In this document: positions 37,559 through 45,416 of the stretch, in pieces
How positions within the stretch are numbered: the first letter of the stretch is position 1
How the letters are laid out: every line of letters begins with the position of its first letter
Assembly: GCF_026586625.1 (NCBI RefSeq)
Contig: NZ_JAODIW010000008.1
Location: 328,382 to 392,381, forward strand
Origin: Halobium salinum
Lineage (GTDB): Archaea; Halobacteriota; Halobacteria; Halobacteriales; Haloferacaceae
Reading direction: 5' to 3'
DNA length: 64,000 nucleotides
Program-made: the position numbers and the translations under genes
The notes under the pieces: generated by a model
Told to the model about the DNA's origin: nothing
Seen by the model: only the letters and a program-made list of their open reading frames with translations
Database searches by the model: none

Positions 37559-38278
37559 TCAGACGAGGGTGACGAGGAGGTCCGTCGCCAGCGACGACGC
37601 CCGTGCGAGCGCCGACGCCGACTCCGGCCCTACCGCCGACGCCGACCCCGCCATCGACGCCGACCCGCCCGACCCCGACTCCACGTACTCCCAGTCGTAC
37701 ACGTGGTTCAGGAGGGCGTACGTCACGACTCCCAGCGACAGCGAGAGGAGCCACGACCCCGCCGCGACGCGCCCGACGCGCTTGTGGGGCGTCTCGTTTC
37801 TGAGCTCCGTCGGGGTGTGGGTGATACCGAGTACCAGCGCGTAGAGCACCACGGGCACCGCGACGATGGAGAGGATGATGTGCACCGCCAGCATCGCGAG
37901 GTAGGCGTAGTAGACACCCGTAGGGCCGACGAACTCCTTCGTCCCGCCGCCCCCGATCTTCAGCAGGTACATCACGAGGAAGACGAGGATGAGCCCGAAC
38001 GAGGAGGCCATCGCGGCGCGGTGCTTGTCGACGTCCCCCTGTCGGATGAAGTACCAGCCAAGCGCGATGACGCCGACGTTGAGCGCGTTGACGGCGGCGA
38101 TGGCGTCGGTGAGCAGGTTCACCTGTGGGAGGGTGAGTTCGGGGTACACCTGCGTGCCGGCGCCCAGATAGGAGGCGGCGAACGTCCCGACGACGAGACC
38201 GTATCCGAGGACGGAGAGGACTGCGGTGACGGCGGCGGGATGCTCCTTCACCGCGTTGTCTTCGCTGGCCGTTGCCAT
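37559..38278 (-). CDS. DUF420 membrane protein
   Basis: 239 residues with six predicted helices, from the ATG at 38278. DUF420 signatures are VNLLTDAIAAVNALNVGVIALGW near residue 50, RQGDVDKHRAAMASS near 77, and HKRVGRVAAGSWLLSLSLG near 168. DUF420 proteins often accompany cytochrome oxidase assembly genes in bacteria and archaea; no oxidase genes are adjacent here. The C-terminus is a poorly conserved Ser/Ala-rich tail (SGSGGSASMAGSASAVG). Confidence 0.9.
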   Translation of the reverse strand: MATASEDNAVKEHPAAVTAVLSVLGYGLVVGTFAASYLGAGTQVYPELTLPQVNLLTDAIAAVNALNVGVIALGWYFIRQGDVDKHRAAMASSFGLILVFLVMYLLKIGGGGTKEFVGPTGVYYAYLAMLAVHIILSIVAVPVVLYALVLGITHTPTELRNETPHKRVGRVAAGSWLLSLSLGVVTYALLNHVYDWEYVESGSGGSASMAGSASAVGPESASALARASSLATDLLVTLV

Positions 38279-38465
38279 ACCGGCGGTTGGGACGGGCGGG
38301 GGATGTGGTTTCGGATTCCGAGTCGGAGCCCTCCCGGTGTCGGTGAGGTCGGACCCCCCGGCCATCTCGGAGGAGCCGGACCCGGCACGCCGGGGTCCGG
38401 TGACTGTAACGCCGACTTCAGTATCCATCAGCTACTTGAGAGTCGAGTCGCGATGGCCACCGACG

Positions 38466-40514
38466 ATGCCACGGCCCTCCTCCCGCAGGCGGGTCCTCGC
38501 CGGAACGGCCACCGCTTGTACGGCCCTGGCCTGTGGGAGCGTTCCGGAGCGCCTCGGCGCCGCCCACCGACACGACCCCTACCCGCCACGTGAAGGTGGC
38601 CGCCGGCGCGCACAGCGGACGACCCGGACGGCCGACCCCGACGGTCTCGAAGCGTTCGTCGACGGCGTCGTCGCGCGGAGCTTCGACGAACACGGACCCG
38701 ACGGGGCGGCCGTCTCGGTGGTCCACGACGGCGAGGTCGCCCTGTCGAAGGGGTACGGCCACGAGTACCTCGACCCGGATACGCCGGTCGACCCGGGGCG
38801 CTCGAACTTCCGGGTCGGGTCGATTTCGAAGGTGTTCACGTGGACCGCGGCGATGCAGTTGGTCGACCGCGGCGCCGTCGACCCGCACGCGCCCGCGAGG
38901 GAGTACCTCGACGCGGTGACGGTCCCGGACGGCGAAGCACCGGTGTCGCTCGCGCACCTCGCGACGCACACGCCGGGGTTCGTCCAGCGGACGGCCGGCA
39001 ACGTCGCGACCGACCTCGACGGACTCCGACCCTTGGCCGAGACGCTCGAGGCCTATCCGCCCCACCGGTTCGCCCCACCGGGTGAGGTGCCGAGCTACAC
39101 GAACTACGTCGCCGCGCTCGCGGGCCAACTCGTCGCGGACGTCGCGGGGACGACGTTCGAATCCTACGTCGCGGACGAACTGTTCGACCCGCTCGGGATG
39201 GACCACAGCACGGCCGGACAGGCACCCGACGCGCTCTATCCGGAGACGGCCGCGGCGGCCGCCGACCGGGAGGACTGGTACTCGAACGTCCCGCCCGCGT
39301 CCGGGGTCACGTCGACCGCGACGGGGATGGCGGCCTTCGCCCTGGCACATCTCGGTGGCGGCGACCGAATCCTCTCGTCGGAGGCGACCGCGGCGATGCA
39401 CCGTCGGTGGTTCACGCCCGACGAGGCGCTCGCCGGGATGACGTTCGGGATGCCGGCGTTCCGGCGGGGCGGAACGCGAATCCTCCGACACGCCGGCGGG
39501 ACGCGTCGGTTCGCGAGCGATTTCCTGCTCGTCCCCCGACTCGGCCTCGGGGTGTTCGTCTCGTACCACGGGCAGACCCTCGGTGCGGCCGGCCGGGCGA
39601 AGACCGACTTCGTCGACGCCTTCCTCGACCGGTACGTCCCGGTCGACGACGCCGACGCTCCCACGCCCCGTGAGGGGCGGCCGACACGTGGGGACGAACT
39701 GGAAGGCACGTACCGGTCGGTACAGGCGGCGGAGAACCCGACGTACGAGAAGCTCCCGATAGCGCTGCTCGGTTCGCGACAGGTCGAAGTGCGCGTCGAC
39801 GGCGACGCTCTCCGTACCGGCTCCGGCGACGACGCGGACCGCTGGGTCGAGGTCGAACCGCTCGTCTTCCGGCGCGAGGGCGGGTCCGGGACGCTCGCCT
39901 TCCTCGAATCGGGAGGGAGTGTGACACACCTCGTCGAAGCGGGGGCGCCGCACACCGCCCTGGAGCGGGTCCCACGACGGGGACATCTCGACGCACACGG
40001 GGCGCTCGCCGCTGCCGGCGGACTCGCCGCCCTCTCCGGCGCGGTCGCCTGGCCCGCGGGCGCCGCGTGGCGTCGGCTCCGGCGACTCCGCGGCGGAGGA
40101 GCCGGCGACGGCGGGGTCGGCGACCGGACGGGCGCCAGTGTCGACGGGCGGGAGGGTACCGACGGCGACGGCCCGCCGCGGACCGCAGACTCGCCGTCGG
40201 CGCCGCCGCGTCTCGCTCGCTGGACTGCCGGGTCGATACCGGTTCTCCTGGCCGCCTTCGTTCTCGCGCTCGGGCACGTCGTCGCCTCGAGCGGGCTCTG
40301 GCGGCCGCCCTCCTGGCTCCCGGCCGCGTTCGTCCTGCCGGTTCTCGCGGCCGTCGCGACGGGGGTGACGTGCGTGTACGCGGTGCGGTCCTGGCGCGAA
40401 GGGTACTGGAGCCTCCCGGCGCGCATCCACTACACGCTCGTCGCCGCCGGGGCGGTCGTCCTCTGTGGGCTACTCCGGTACTGGAACCTGCTTCTCGGAC
40501 CACTGGCCCCGTGA
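38466..40514 (+). CDS. Exported beta-lactamase-like serine hydrolase with C-terminal membrane helices
   Basis: 682 residues from the ATG at 38466 (MPRPSSRRRVLAGTATACTALAC), which places a Tat signal with a possible lipobox Cys at the N-terminus. The class C beta-lactamase/penicillin-binding core has Ser and Lys in GSISKVF (near 116), Tyr and Asn in SYTNYVAAL (near 207), and His-Ala-Gly-Gly near 338. Three or four helices occupy the last 100 residues (IPVLLAAFVLALGHVVAS and on). Substrate unknown; haloarchaea have no peptidoglycan, so an esterase or peptidase role is likely. Confidence 0.88.
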   Translation: MPRPSSRRRVLAGTATACTALACGSVPERLGAAHRHDPYPPREGGRRRAQRTTRTADPDGLEAFVDGVVARSFDEHGPDGAAVSVVHDGEVALSKGYGHEYLDPDTPVDPGRSNFRVGSISKVFTWTAAMQLVDRGAVDPHAPAREYLDAVTVPDGEAPVSLAHLATHTPGFVQRTAGNVATDLDGLRPLAETLEAYPPHRFAPPGEVPSYTNYVAALAGQLVADVAGTTFESYVADELFDPLGMDHSTAGQAPDALYPETAAAAADREDWYSNVPPASGVTSTATGMAAFALAHLGGGDRILSSEATAAMHRRWFTPDEALAGMTFGMPAFRRGGTRILRHAGGTRRFASDFLLVPRLGLGVFVSYHGQTLGAAGRAKTDFVDAFLDRYVPVDDADAPTPREGRPTRGDELEGTYRSVQAAENPTYEKLPIALLGSRQVEVRVDGDALRTGSGDDADRWVEVEPLVFRREGGSGTLAFLESGGSVTHLVEAGAPHTALERVPRRGHLDAHGALAAAGGLAALSGAVAWPAGAAWRRLRRLRGGGAGDGGVGDRTGASVDGREGTDGDGPPRTADSPSAPPRLARWTAGSIPVLLAAFVLALGHVVASSGLWRPPSWLPAAFVLPVLAAVATGVTCVYAVRSWREGYWSLPARIHYTLVAAGAVVLCGLLRYWNLLLGPLAP

Positions 40515-40524
40515 TGCGACTCGA

Positions 40525-41283
40525 CTACTTCCCGTCGCCGAGCCGGTCGCGGGCCGACCCGGCCGCGTCGCCGACCCGCTCCGCCGCTCCCTCCGCGGCC
40601 GCCCGCGACGCCGCCCCCGTCGACCGCGCCGCCCGGTGGGTAGCGTGCCACGACGCGAGCAGGTGGAACCAGACGACGACGGAGCCGACGAAGACGAACG
40701 CCGTCGTCGAGAGCCCGTCGACGAGCAGTCCTCGGAGCGGGAACTCCGGGCCGACCGGTGCGAGGACGACCGACGCTGGGACGACGAGTTCGAGACCGAC
40801 GACGTTGAGCGTGAACGCCGTCCCGCCGACGACGCCGTTGGCGGCGTTCTTCGCCAACTCCTTCTTCGAGGTGAACACGCTCCACGCAAGCAGGACGGCG
40901 CCGCCGACCGACGAGAGCGCGTCCCAGAGCTCCGCGACGTATCGTCCTCGGCTGACGCGGCGTCCGGCGCGCACGGCGAGAGCGCGACCGAGGCGCTTCA
41001 GCGCGACGACCCCGAGGCCGAGACCGCCGAAGAACAGGAGCGCGAACAGCACGCTGTGGCGGAACGGGTCGGCGACGAACGTGGCGAACGGGAGCGCCGC
41101 CGCGAGGCCGAGCGCGAAGACCGTCCCGGCGGTCGCGTACCGTTTCGGTCCGTCGACCCACAGGAGGACGACGGTCGTCGCGGCGGCGCCGACCGCGACG
41201 GCGACGACCGGCGGGACGACGGCCCCCGCGGCGAGCGCCGCGACGACGCCCAGGAGGGCGGCGAAGAGGTCGGTGCCGGACAT
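40525..41283 (-). CDS. Multi-pass membrane protein, unknown function
   Basis: 252 residues from the ATG at 41283 with about six hydrophobic segments. Conserved-looking patches are TSKKELAKNAANGVVGGTAFTLNVVG near residue 140 and SRGRYVAELWDALSSVG near 110. The C-terminus is Ala/Arg-rich. I cannot assign a family. It is the gene downstream of egsA on the same strand, separated by 74 bases. Confidence 0.8.
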   Translation of the reverse strand: MSGTDLFAALLGVVAALAAGAVVPPVVAVAVGAAATTVVLLWVDGPKRYATAGTVFALGLAAALPFATFVADPFRHSVLFALLFFGGLGLGVVALKRLGRALAVRAGRRVSRGRYVAELWDALSSVGGAVLLAWSVFTSKKELAKNAANGVVGGTAFTLNVVGLELVVPASVVLAPVGPEFPLRGLLVDGLSTTAFVFVGSVVVWFHLLASWHATHRAARSTGAASRAAAEGAAERVGDAAGSARDRLGDGK

Positions 41284-41357
41284 CGGTTCGGCACGGGCGT
41301 TCGACCGGGAGCGGGAAAAGTCCGGAGGCGGTGAGGTCGGGCGGAACCGGCGCCGAT

Positions 41358-42404
41358 TCAGATGACGCCCGTCGCCGTCGCCACGTGGACCGCCGCCTCC
41401 TCGGTGATGCCGTCGCCGAGGATGGTGTAGCGGTCCCGGATGGTGTGGGCCGTAGTCAGCGCCTCGACGACCTCCTCGTCGGTGACGCCGAGGTCGTCGG
41501 CCGTCGTGGGGGCGTCGATGCCGGCGAGAGCGTTGCGGATGTCCGCCCACTGACCCTTCTCGCCGGAGTGGAGGAACTCGGTCATGATGGAGCCGACGCC
41601 GACCTGGTGGCCGTGGAGCGCCTTCCCGGGCGCGATGCGGTCGAGTTGGTGGGAGAAGAGGTGCTCGGCGCCCGAGGCGGGTCGCGAGGAGCCGGCGATG
41701 GACATGGCGACCCCCGAGGACATGAGCGCCTTCGCGACTATCCAGGAGGACTCCTCCAGCCCTTTCTTGATGGAGCCCGCGTTGCCGACGAGCATCTCGG
41801 CGGTCATCTCCGAGAGCGCACCGGCGTACTCCGAGTACTCGACGTTCTTCAGGCGGTTGGCGAGGCGCCAGTCTTTCACCGCGGTGTAGTTCGAGATGAT
41901 GTCGGCACAGCCGGCGGTCGTCAGCTCCCACGGCGCCTTCGCGAGCAGTTCGGTGTCGGCGACGACCGCGAGCGGCGGGTCGGCGGCGACGGAGTGACGG
42001 GTGTCGCCCTCCGGGATGGAGGAGCGACCGGAGACGATGCCGTCGTGGCTCGCGGCCGTCGGGACGGAGACGAAGCCGACCCCGAGGTGGTCGGAGGCCA
42101 TCTTCGCGATGTCGACGGGTTTGCCGCCGCCGAGACCGACCAGAAAGCCGGCGTCGCACTCCTCGGCGGCCGCGACGACGCGCTCGACGGACTCGAAGCT
42201 CGCCTTCTCGACGGTGACGGTCTCCGCGCCGTCGAACTGGCCGACGACGCGGTCGCCGGCGAGACGCATCGGGGTCGGACTGGTGACGACCAGCGGCGTC
42301 CCCGAGAGGTAGAGCTCGTCGACGGCCTCCCCGAGCCGGTCGAGGACGCCGTGGCCCACGAGGACGTTCCGTGGGAGCTTGATCCACGTCGATTTCTCGA
42401 ACAT
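41358..42404 (-). CDS. egsA: sn-glycerol-1-phosphate dehydrogenase
   Basis: 348 residues, the enzyme that makes the archaeal G1P lipid backbone from DHAP. Signatures: GLGGGKPVDIAKMASDHLG near residue 90 (NAD binding), PTAASHDGIVSGRSSI near 114, and metal ligands Asp in ADIISNYT and His in SGAEHLFSH and HGHQVGVG. The ATG at 42404 gives the family start MFEKSTW; the frame is open further up but without homology. A 122-bp palindromic element sits just upstream. Confidence 0.96.
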   Translation of the reverse strand: MFEKSTWIKLPRNVLVGHGVLDRLGEAVDELYLSGTPLVVTSPTPMRLAGDRVVGQFDGAETVTVEKASFESVERVVAAAEECDAGFLVGLGGGKPVDIAKMASDHLGVGFVSVPTAASHDGIVSGRSSIPEGDTRHSVAADPPLAVVADTELLAKAPWELTTAGCADIISNYTAVKDWRLANRLKNVEYSEYAGALSEMTAEMLVGNAGSIKKGLEESSWIVAKALMSSGVAMSIAGSSRPASGAEHLFSHQLDRIAPGKALHGHQVGVGSIMTEFLHSGEKGQWADIRNALAGIDAPTTADDLGVTDEEVVEALTTAHTIRDRYTILGDGITEEAAVHVATATGVI

Positions 42405-42728
42405 ACCCGGTGTGGTGCGCCCCCGGATGAAACCGTTTCGGGAGCGACGTGTCGGGACGACGACGCCCGGTCCGGGAACCGCCGGCGGCGCTCGGCCGGC
42501 CAACCGCCGGCGGCGTTCGACCGACCAACCGGCAGGGTGGGGCTCCGGAAGGGGCCGGCTTCTGGACGAAGCACGGCGACGCAAGCACCGCAGGGAGTGA
42601 GTGAAACGAACGACCGAGGAGCACAGCGAGCCGCGCGAGTCCAGAAGCCGGGGGCTTCCGAGAGTCCTCAGAGAAACGTGGACCGTTCCGTCGTTCGTGT
42701 GGTGACCGAGAGCGTCAGCGAATCTTGC
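42405..42728. other. Intergenic region upstream of egsA and downstream of LysE gene
   Basis: 324 bases without a supported gene. It contains the egsA promoter region and, from 42543 to 42664, a palindromic repeat element (see separate entry). Other open frames through it are read-throughs of neighbouring genes. Confidence 0.6.
42543..42664 (+). repeat. MITE-like palindromic element, copy 1
   Basis: About 122 bases with near-perfect terminal inverted repeats: CTCCGGAAGGGGCCGGCTTC (42543 on, to 42567) pairs with the reverse complement of 42639-42664, differing by one indel and a GGG/CCC block. The centre has gacgaagcacggcgacgcaa and a gagtgagtgaaacgaacga stretch, a form I recall as common between haloarchaeal genes. 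A second, longer copy in inverse orientation is at 45087-45319. No obvious target-site duplication and no transposase. Confidence 0.6.
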
Positions 42729-43487
42729 TCACAACAGCGTCGTCACCGCGTCGTAGAGGAACACGACGCCGAACCCGGCGAGCACGAGTGCGCTCACGAC
42801 GGCGACGACGGGCGCGAACTCGTCGACGCGGCGCTCGGCCGTGACCAGCGCGGCCGGGAACCCCGTCGCCCAGAGCAGGATTCCGGCGAAGAACCCGACG
42901 ACGAGCGCCGGGCTCCCCGTCTCGACGACGAGCGTCCCCGCCAGCGAGTCGCCGACGTACGGCATCTCGGCGAGCAGGTCGGCCTCGCCCTTCCTGAGTA
43001 GACCGACGCCCATCGTGAGCCAGAACAGAATCTGGTAGGGGTTGGCGAGCGCGAGGACGAACGCCTTGCGGAAGCCGGTACTCGTCGCGGCGCTCCCCGG
43101 TGCCGTCGGGGCGTCGCCGCTTCCGTCGGCCCGGGTGTCGGCCCCGTCGCCGCCGGCGTCTCCGTCCGACTGCACGCGTTCGGGCCGGAACGTCTCCTCC
43201 GCGCCCTTCGCGGCACCGTAGGCGAAGTACACCATGAGGAGTCCGCCGACGCCGACCATGAGGGCGCGGACGGTGGGGTACCGCTCGACGAAGCCGACGA
43301 CCCCGACCAGCGCGAGGAGGAAGAACGTCGCGTCCGCGGAGAGGGCGCCAAGGCCGGCCTTGAAGCCGGCGCCCCACCCGCGCAGGACGCTCTCCTCGGC
43401 GATGACGGCGTTCATCGGACCGGGCGGGGCGGCGAGGGCGAGGCCGAACACGACGCCGGCGAGTGCGGAGGAGAGCGCGTCGAGCAT
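42729..43487 (-). CDS. LysE-family translocator
   Basis: 252 residues, about six membrane helices, family RhtB/LysE. The signature ALAAPPGPMNAVIAEESV near residue 17 matches the LysE P-G-P loop, and NPYQILFWLTMGVGLL near 150 is the second conserved loop. A long acidic insert with Gly/Asp/Thr (VQSDGDAGGDGADTRADG) near residues 105-128 lies between helices. It may export amino acids or divalent cations. It follows the Gdt1 gene (43572-44261) by 84 bases on the same strand. Confidence 0.9.
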   Translation of the reverse strand: MLDALSSALAGVVFGLALAAPPGPMNAVIAEESVLRGWGAGFKAGLGALSADATFFLLALVGVVGFVERYPTVRALMVGVGGLLMVYFAYGAAKGAEETFRPERVQSDGDAGGDGADTRADGSGDAPTAPGSAATSTGFRKAFVLALANPYQILFWLTMGVGLLRKGEADLLAEMPYVGDSLAGTLVVETGSPALVVGFFAGILLWATGFPAALVTAERRVDEFAPVVAVVSALVLAGFGVVFLYDAVTTLL

Positions 43488-43571
43488 AGCGTGCGTGACC
43501 GACGGAGGCGTCGCGCCGTGAAAAACGCCGCGTTCGGCCCGCGGAGCGGACTCCCGGGCGAACCCGTCGCT

Positions 43572-44261
43572 TCAGCCGACGATGGCCGCCGAGAGCGCCG
43601 AGACGACGGTCTCCCAGACCGAGAACCCGACCGTGAGCGAGAGCACCGTGTCCAGCCCGAAGAAGAGAAACACCGCCGCTCCGAGGAGGTGCGCCTTCCG
43701 AGCGTCGACCCGGTGGGAGAACTTGTAGAAGAACAGGGCGTTGGCGAGGCTCACCGGGATGATGGCGAGCATCTCCCCGAGCCAGATCGCCGGCGTCGCA
43801 CCGTACTGGACGGCGAGCCCGATGGTGACGAGCTGCGTCTTGTCGCCGAACTCGCCGGTCGCCATCATCAGGAAGATGGGGACGAACCCGCCGAACTGTT
43901 CGGGGAGTTCGCGCCCGAAGACGGTGGGCTGGTCGACGGTGCCGACCGTCCCGCCGTCGGTCTGGGCGGCCATCGACGCCCCCGGTTCGGGGGCCGAGCG
44001 GAGCAGGAGGAGACCGAACAGGAGGAACAACCCGGCGGTGATGGTGTCCAGGACGACCCCCGGAAGGACCTGCTGGACGGCGCTCCCGAACGCGACCTCG
44101 ACGGCCGTCCACCCCGCGAAGGCGGTGCCGGCCGCCGCCACCACGACGTATGGGTTGTAGCGGGTCGACAGCCCGGCGATGATGAACTGCACCTTCTCGC
44201 CCGGGAGGACGAGTAGCTGTGCGACGAACGCGACCGCGACGATTTCGAGGAAGCCGGTCAC
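43572..44261 (-). CDS. TMEM165/Gdt1-family cation transporter
   Basis: 229 residues with two similar halves of about three helices. The second half has EFGDKTQLV near residue 137, the family ExGDKT motif; the first half has a degenerate form, LPGEKVQFI near 19. Gdt1 proteins move Mn2+ or Ca2+ across membranes. The start is GTG at 44261 and overlaps the TGA of the DtxR regulator gene, so regulator and transporter are coupled. Together they probably form a manganese homeostasis operon. Confidence 0.85.
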   Translation of the reverse strand: MTGFLEIVAVAFVAQLLVLPGEKVQFIIAGLSTRYNPYVVVAAAGTAFAGWTAVEVAFGSAVQQVLPGVVLDTITAGLFLLFGLLLLRSAPEPGASMAAQTDGGTVGTVDQPTVFGRELPEQFGGFVPIFLMMATGEFGDKTQLVTIGLAVQYGATPAIWLGEMLAIIPVSLANALFFYKFSHRVDARKAHLLGAAVFLFFGLDTVLSLTVGFSVWETVVSALSAAIVG

Positions 44262-44989
44262 GCCCCTCCGGCCCCTGTCGCGGCGTCACTCTCGATTTCG
44301 ACGGCGCTGACCCGGATGGAGCCCGCGACCGACTCGGGGAGGCTCTGTTCGTCGTCACGGTCGGCGACCGGGTCCTCGTCGTCGCCGCGTCGGAGCACCC
44401 TGACGGTCACCATCCCGAACGGGGCCACGTCGACGACTTCGAGCTCGGTTCCGGGAGTGATGCCGGCTTCGGCGAGGTACGCCAGCTCCGCCTCGTCGCG
44501 GTCGCTGACGCGGGTGACGACGACGCGGTCGCCGACCTCGTGACCGCTGAGGCGGCTCCCCTCCTCGACCTGCAGGGGTTCGAGGTCGGCGCCGGGGATG
44601 GGGTCGCCGTGGGGGTCAACGGTGGGGTTGCCGAGCGCCTCGGCGACGCGGCGCTCGAACTCCTCGCTGATGTGGTGTTCGAGCGCGTCGGCCTCCTCGT
44701 GGACCTCCGACCAGTCGTAGTCGAGGTGCTCGGCGAGGTACGCTTCGAGGAGCCGGTGGTGGCGGATGACCTCGAGGGCGACGGTCTCGCCCTCGTCGGT
44801 GAGCTCGACGCCCTTGTACTTCTCGCGGTCGACCAGCCCGCGCTCCTCGAGCTTCTCGACCATGCTCGTCACCGTCGGCGGCGTCTTCCCGAGCCGCTCG
44901 GCGATGGCCGACGTGGACACCGGCGGCCCCTCCTCCGACTGGAGGACGTAGATGGCCTTCAGGTAGTCCTCCATCACGTCGCTCAACAT
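44258..44989 (-). CDS. DtxR/MntR-type metal-dependent regulator
   Basis: 243 residues from the ATG at 44989. The N-terminal winged helix (MEDYLKAIYVLQSE, SAIAERLGKTPPTVTSMVEKLEERGLV), the dimerisation/metal domain with EAYLAEHLDYDWSEVHEEADALEHHISE, and a C-terminal FeoA/SH3-like domain (PGTELEVVDVAPFGMVTVRV) are all present. It senses Mn2+ or Fe2+ and represses its targets. The GTG of the Gdt1 transporter overlaps its TGA. A TATA-like element (45014-45021) lies 25 bases upstream, so the start is secure. Confidence 0.9.
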   Translation of the reverse strand: MLSDVMEDYLKAIYVLQSEEGPPVSTSAIAERLGKTPPTVTSMVEKLEERGLVDREKYKGVELTDEGETVALEVIRHHRLLEAYLAEHLDYDWSEVHEEADALEHHISEEFERRVAEALGNPTVDPHGDPIPGADLEPLQVEEGSRLSGHEVGDRVVVTRVSDRDEAELAYLAEAGITPGTELEVVDVAPFGMVTVRVLRRGDDEDPVADRDDEQSLPESVAGSIRVSAVEIESDAATGAGGA

Positions 44990-45416
44990 ACGCGGGATTA
45001 GGCCAGTCGAACGCAAATAGTTGGTGGGTCGAATTACGGCTGACGGTGGAAGGGTGCGTTCGGTGGGGGTCAAACCGTCGACGATTCTCGGAAGCCCCCG
45101 AACGCTGGACTCGCGCGCCTCGCTGCGCGCTTCGTTCGCGCCTTCGGCGCTCACTCCAGTGCTTACGTCGTCCCGAGAAGCCTGCGGCTTCTCGTGGGCT
45201 GCACGAGAGCTTTGCTCTCGCGAACGCCGTGCTTCGTCCAGCACCGGGAGAGCGAAGCTCTCCCGAGCTCACGGGCGCTTCGCGCCCGTGACCGCCCGGC
45301 CCCTTCCGGAACCCCACCCGACGCCGGAAGTCCGGCCGGTCGTCGCTTCTCTCGGTCCGGTGAGTCGCTCGGCGGGACGCGATTCGTCTTCCGTAGCGAG
45401 CCAGTGTGGGACCGCC
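44990..45416. other. Intergenic region with hairpin cluster
   Basis: 427 bases between the DtxR gene and the 3' end of the S9 peptidase gene. It holds the DtxR promoter (TATA-like ACTATTTG on the minus strand at 45014-45021) and the inverted-repeat element 45087-45319. Beyond the repeat I see nothing gene-like. Confidence 0.65.
45087..45319 (-). repeat. MITE-like palindromic element, copy 2, with hairpin cluster
   Basis: Reads on the minus strand in the same direction as copy 1 on the plus strand. Its ends (ctcggaagccccc at 45087 and ccggccccttccggaacccc at 45296) match those of copy 1, and gtgcttcgtcca at 45229 matches its core. It is longer because six perfect hairpins are inserted, each with a three-base loop: 45138-45150, 45175-45193, 45204-45220, 45246-45264, 45270-45290, plus a six-base-loop one at 45113-45130. 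The stems are 5-9 bp. Confidence 0.6.

Noticed and set aside
38418-40430. 670-residue frame antisense to the beta-lactamase-like gene
   Set aside because: Arg/Pro/Val-rich shadow; no promoter or domain.
45087-45319. CRISPR array
   Set aside because: The hairpins have unequal stems and no constant repeat or spacer length, and no cas gene is nearby.
42543-45319. Insertion sequence with transposase
   Set aside because: Terminal repeats exist but the three enclosed genes are a transporter, a Gdt1-like protein and a regulator; no DDE or HUH protein is seen.
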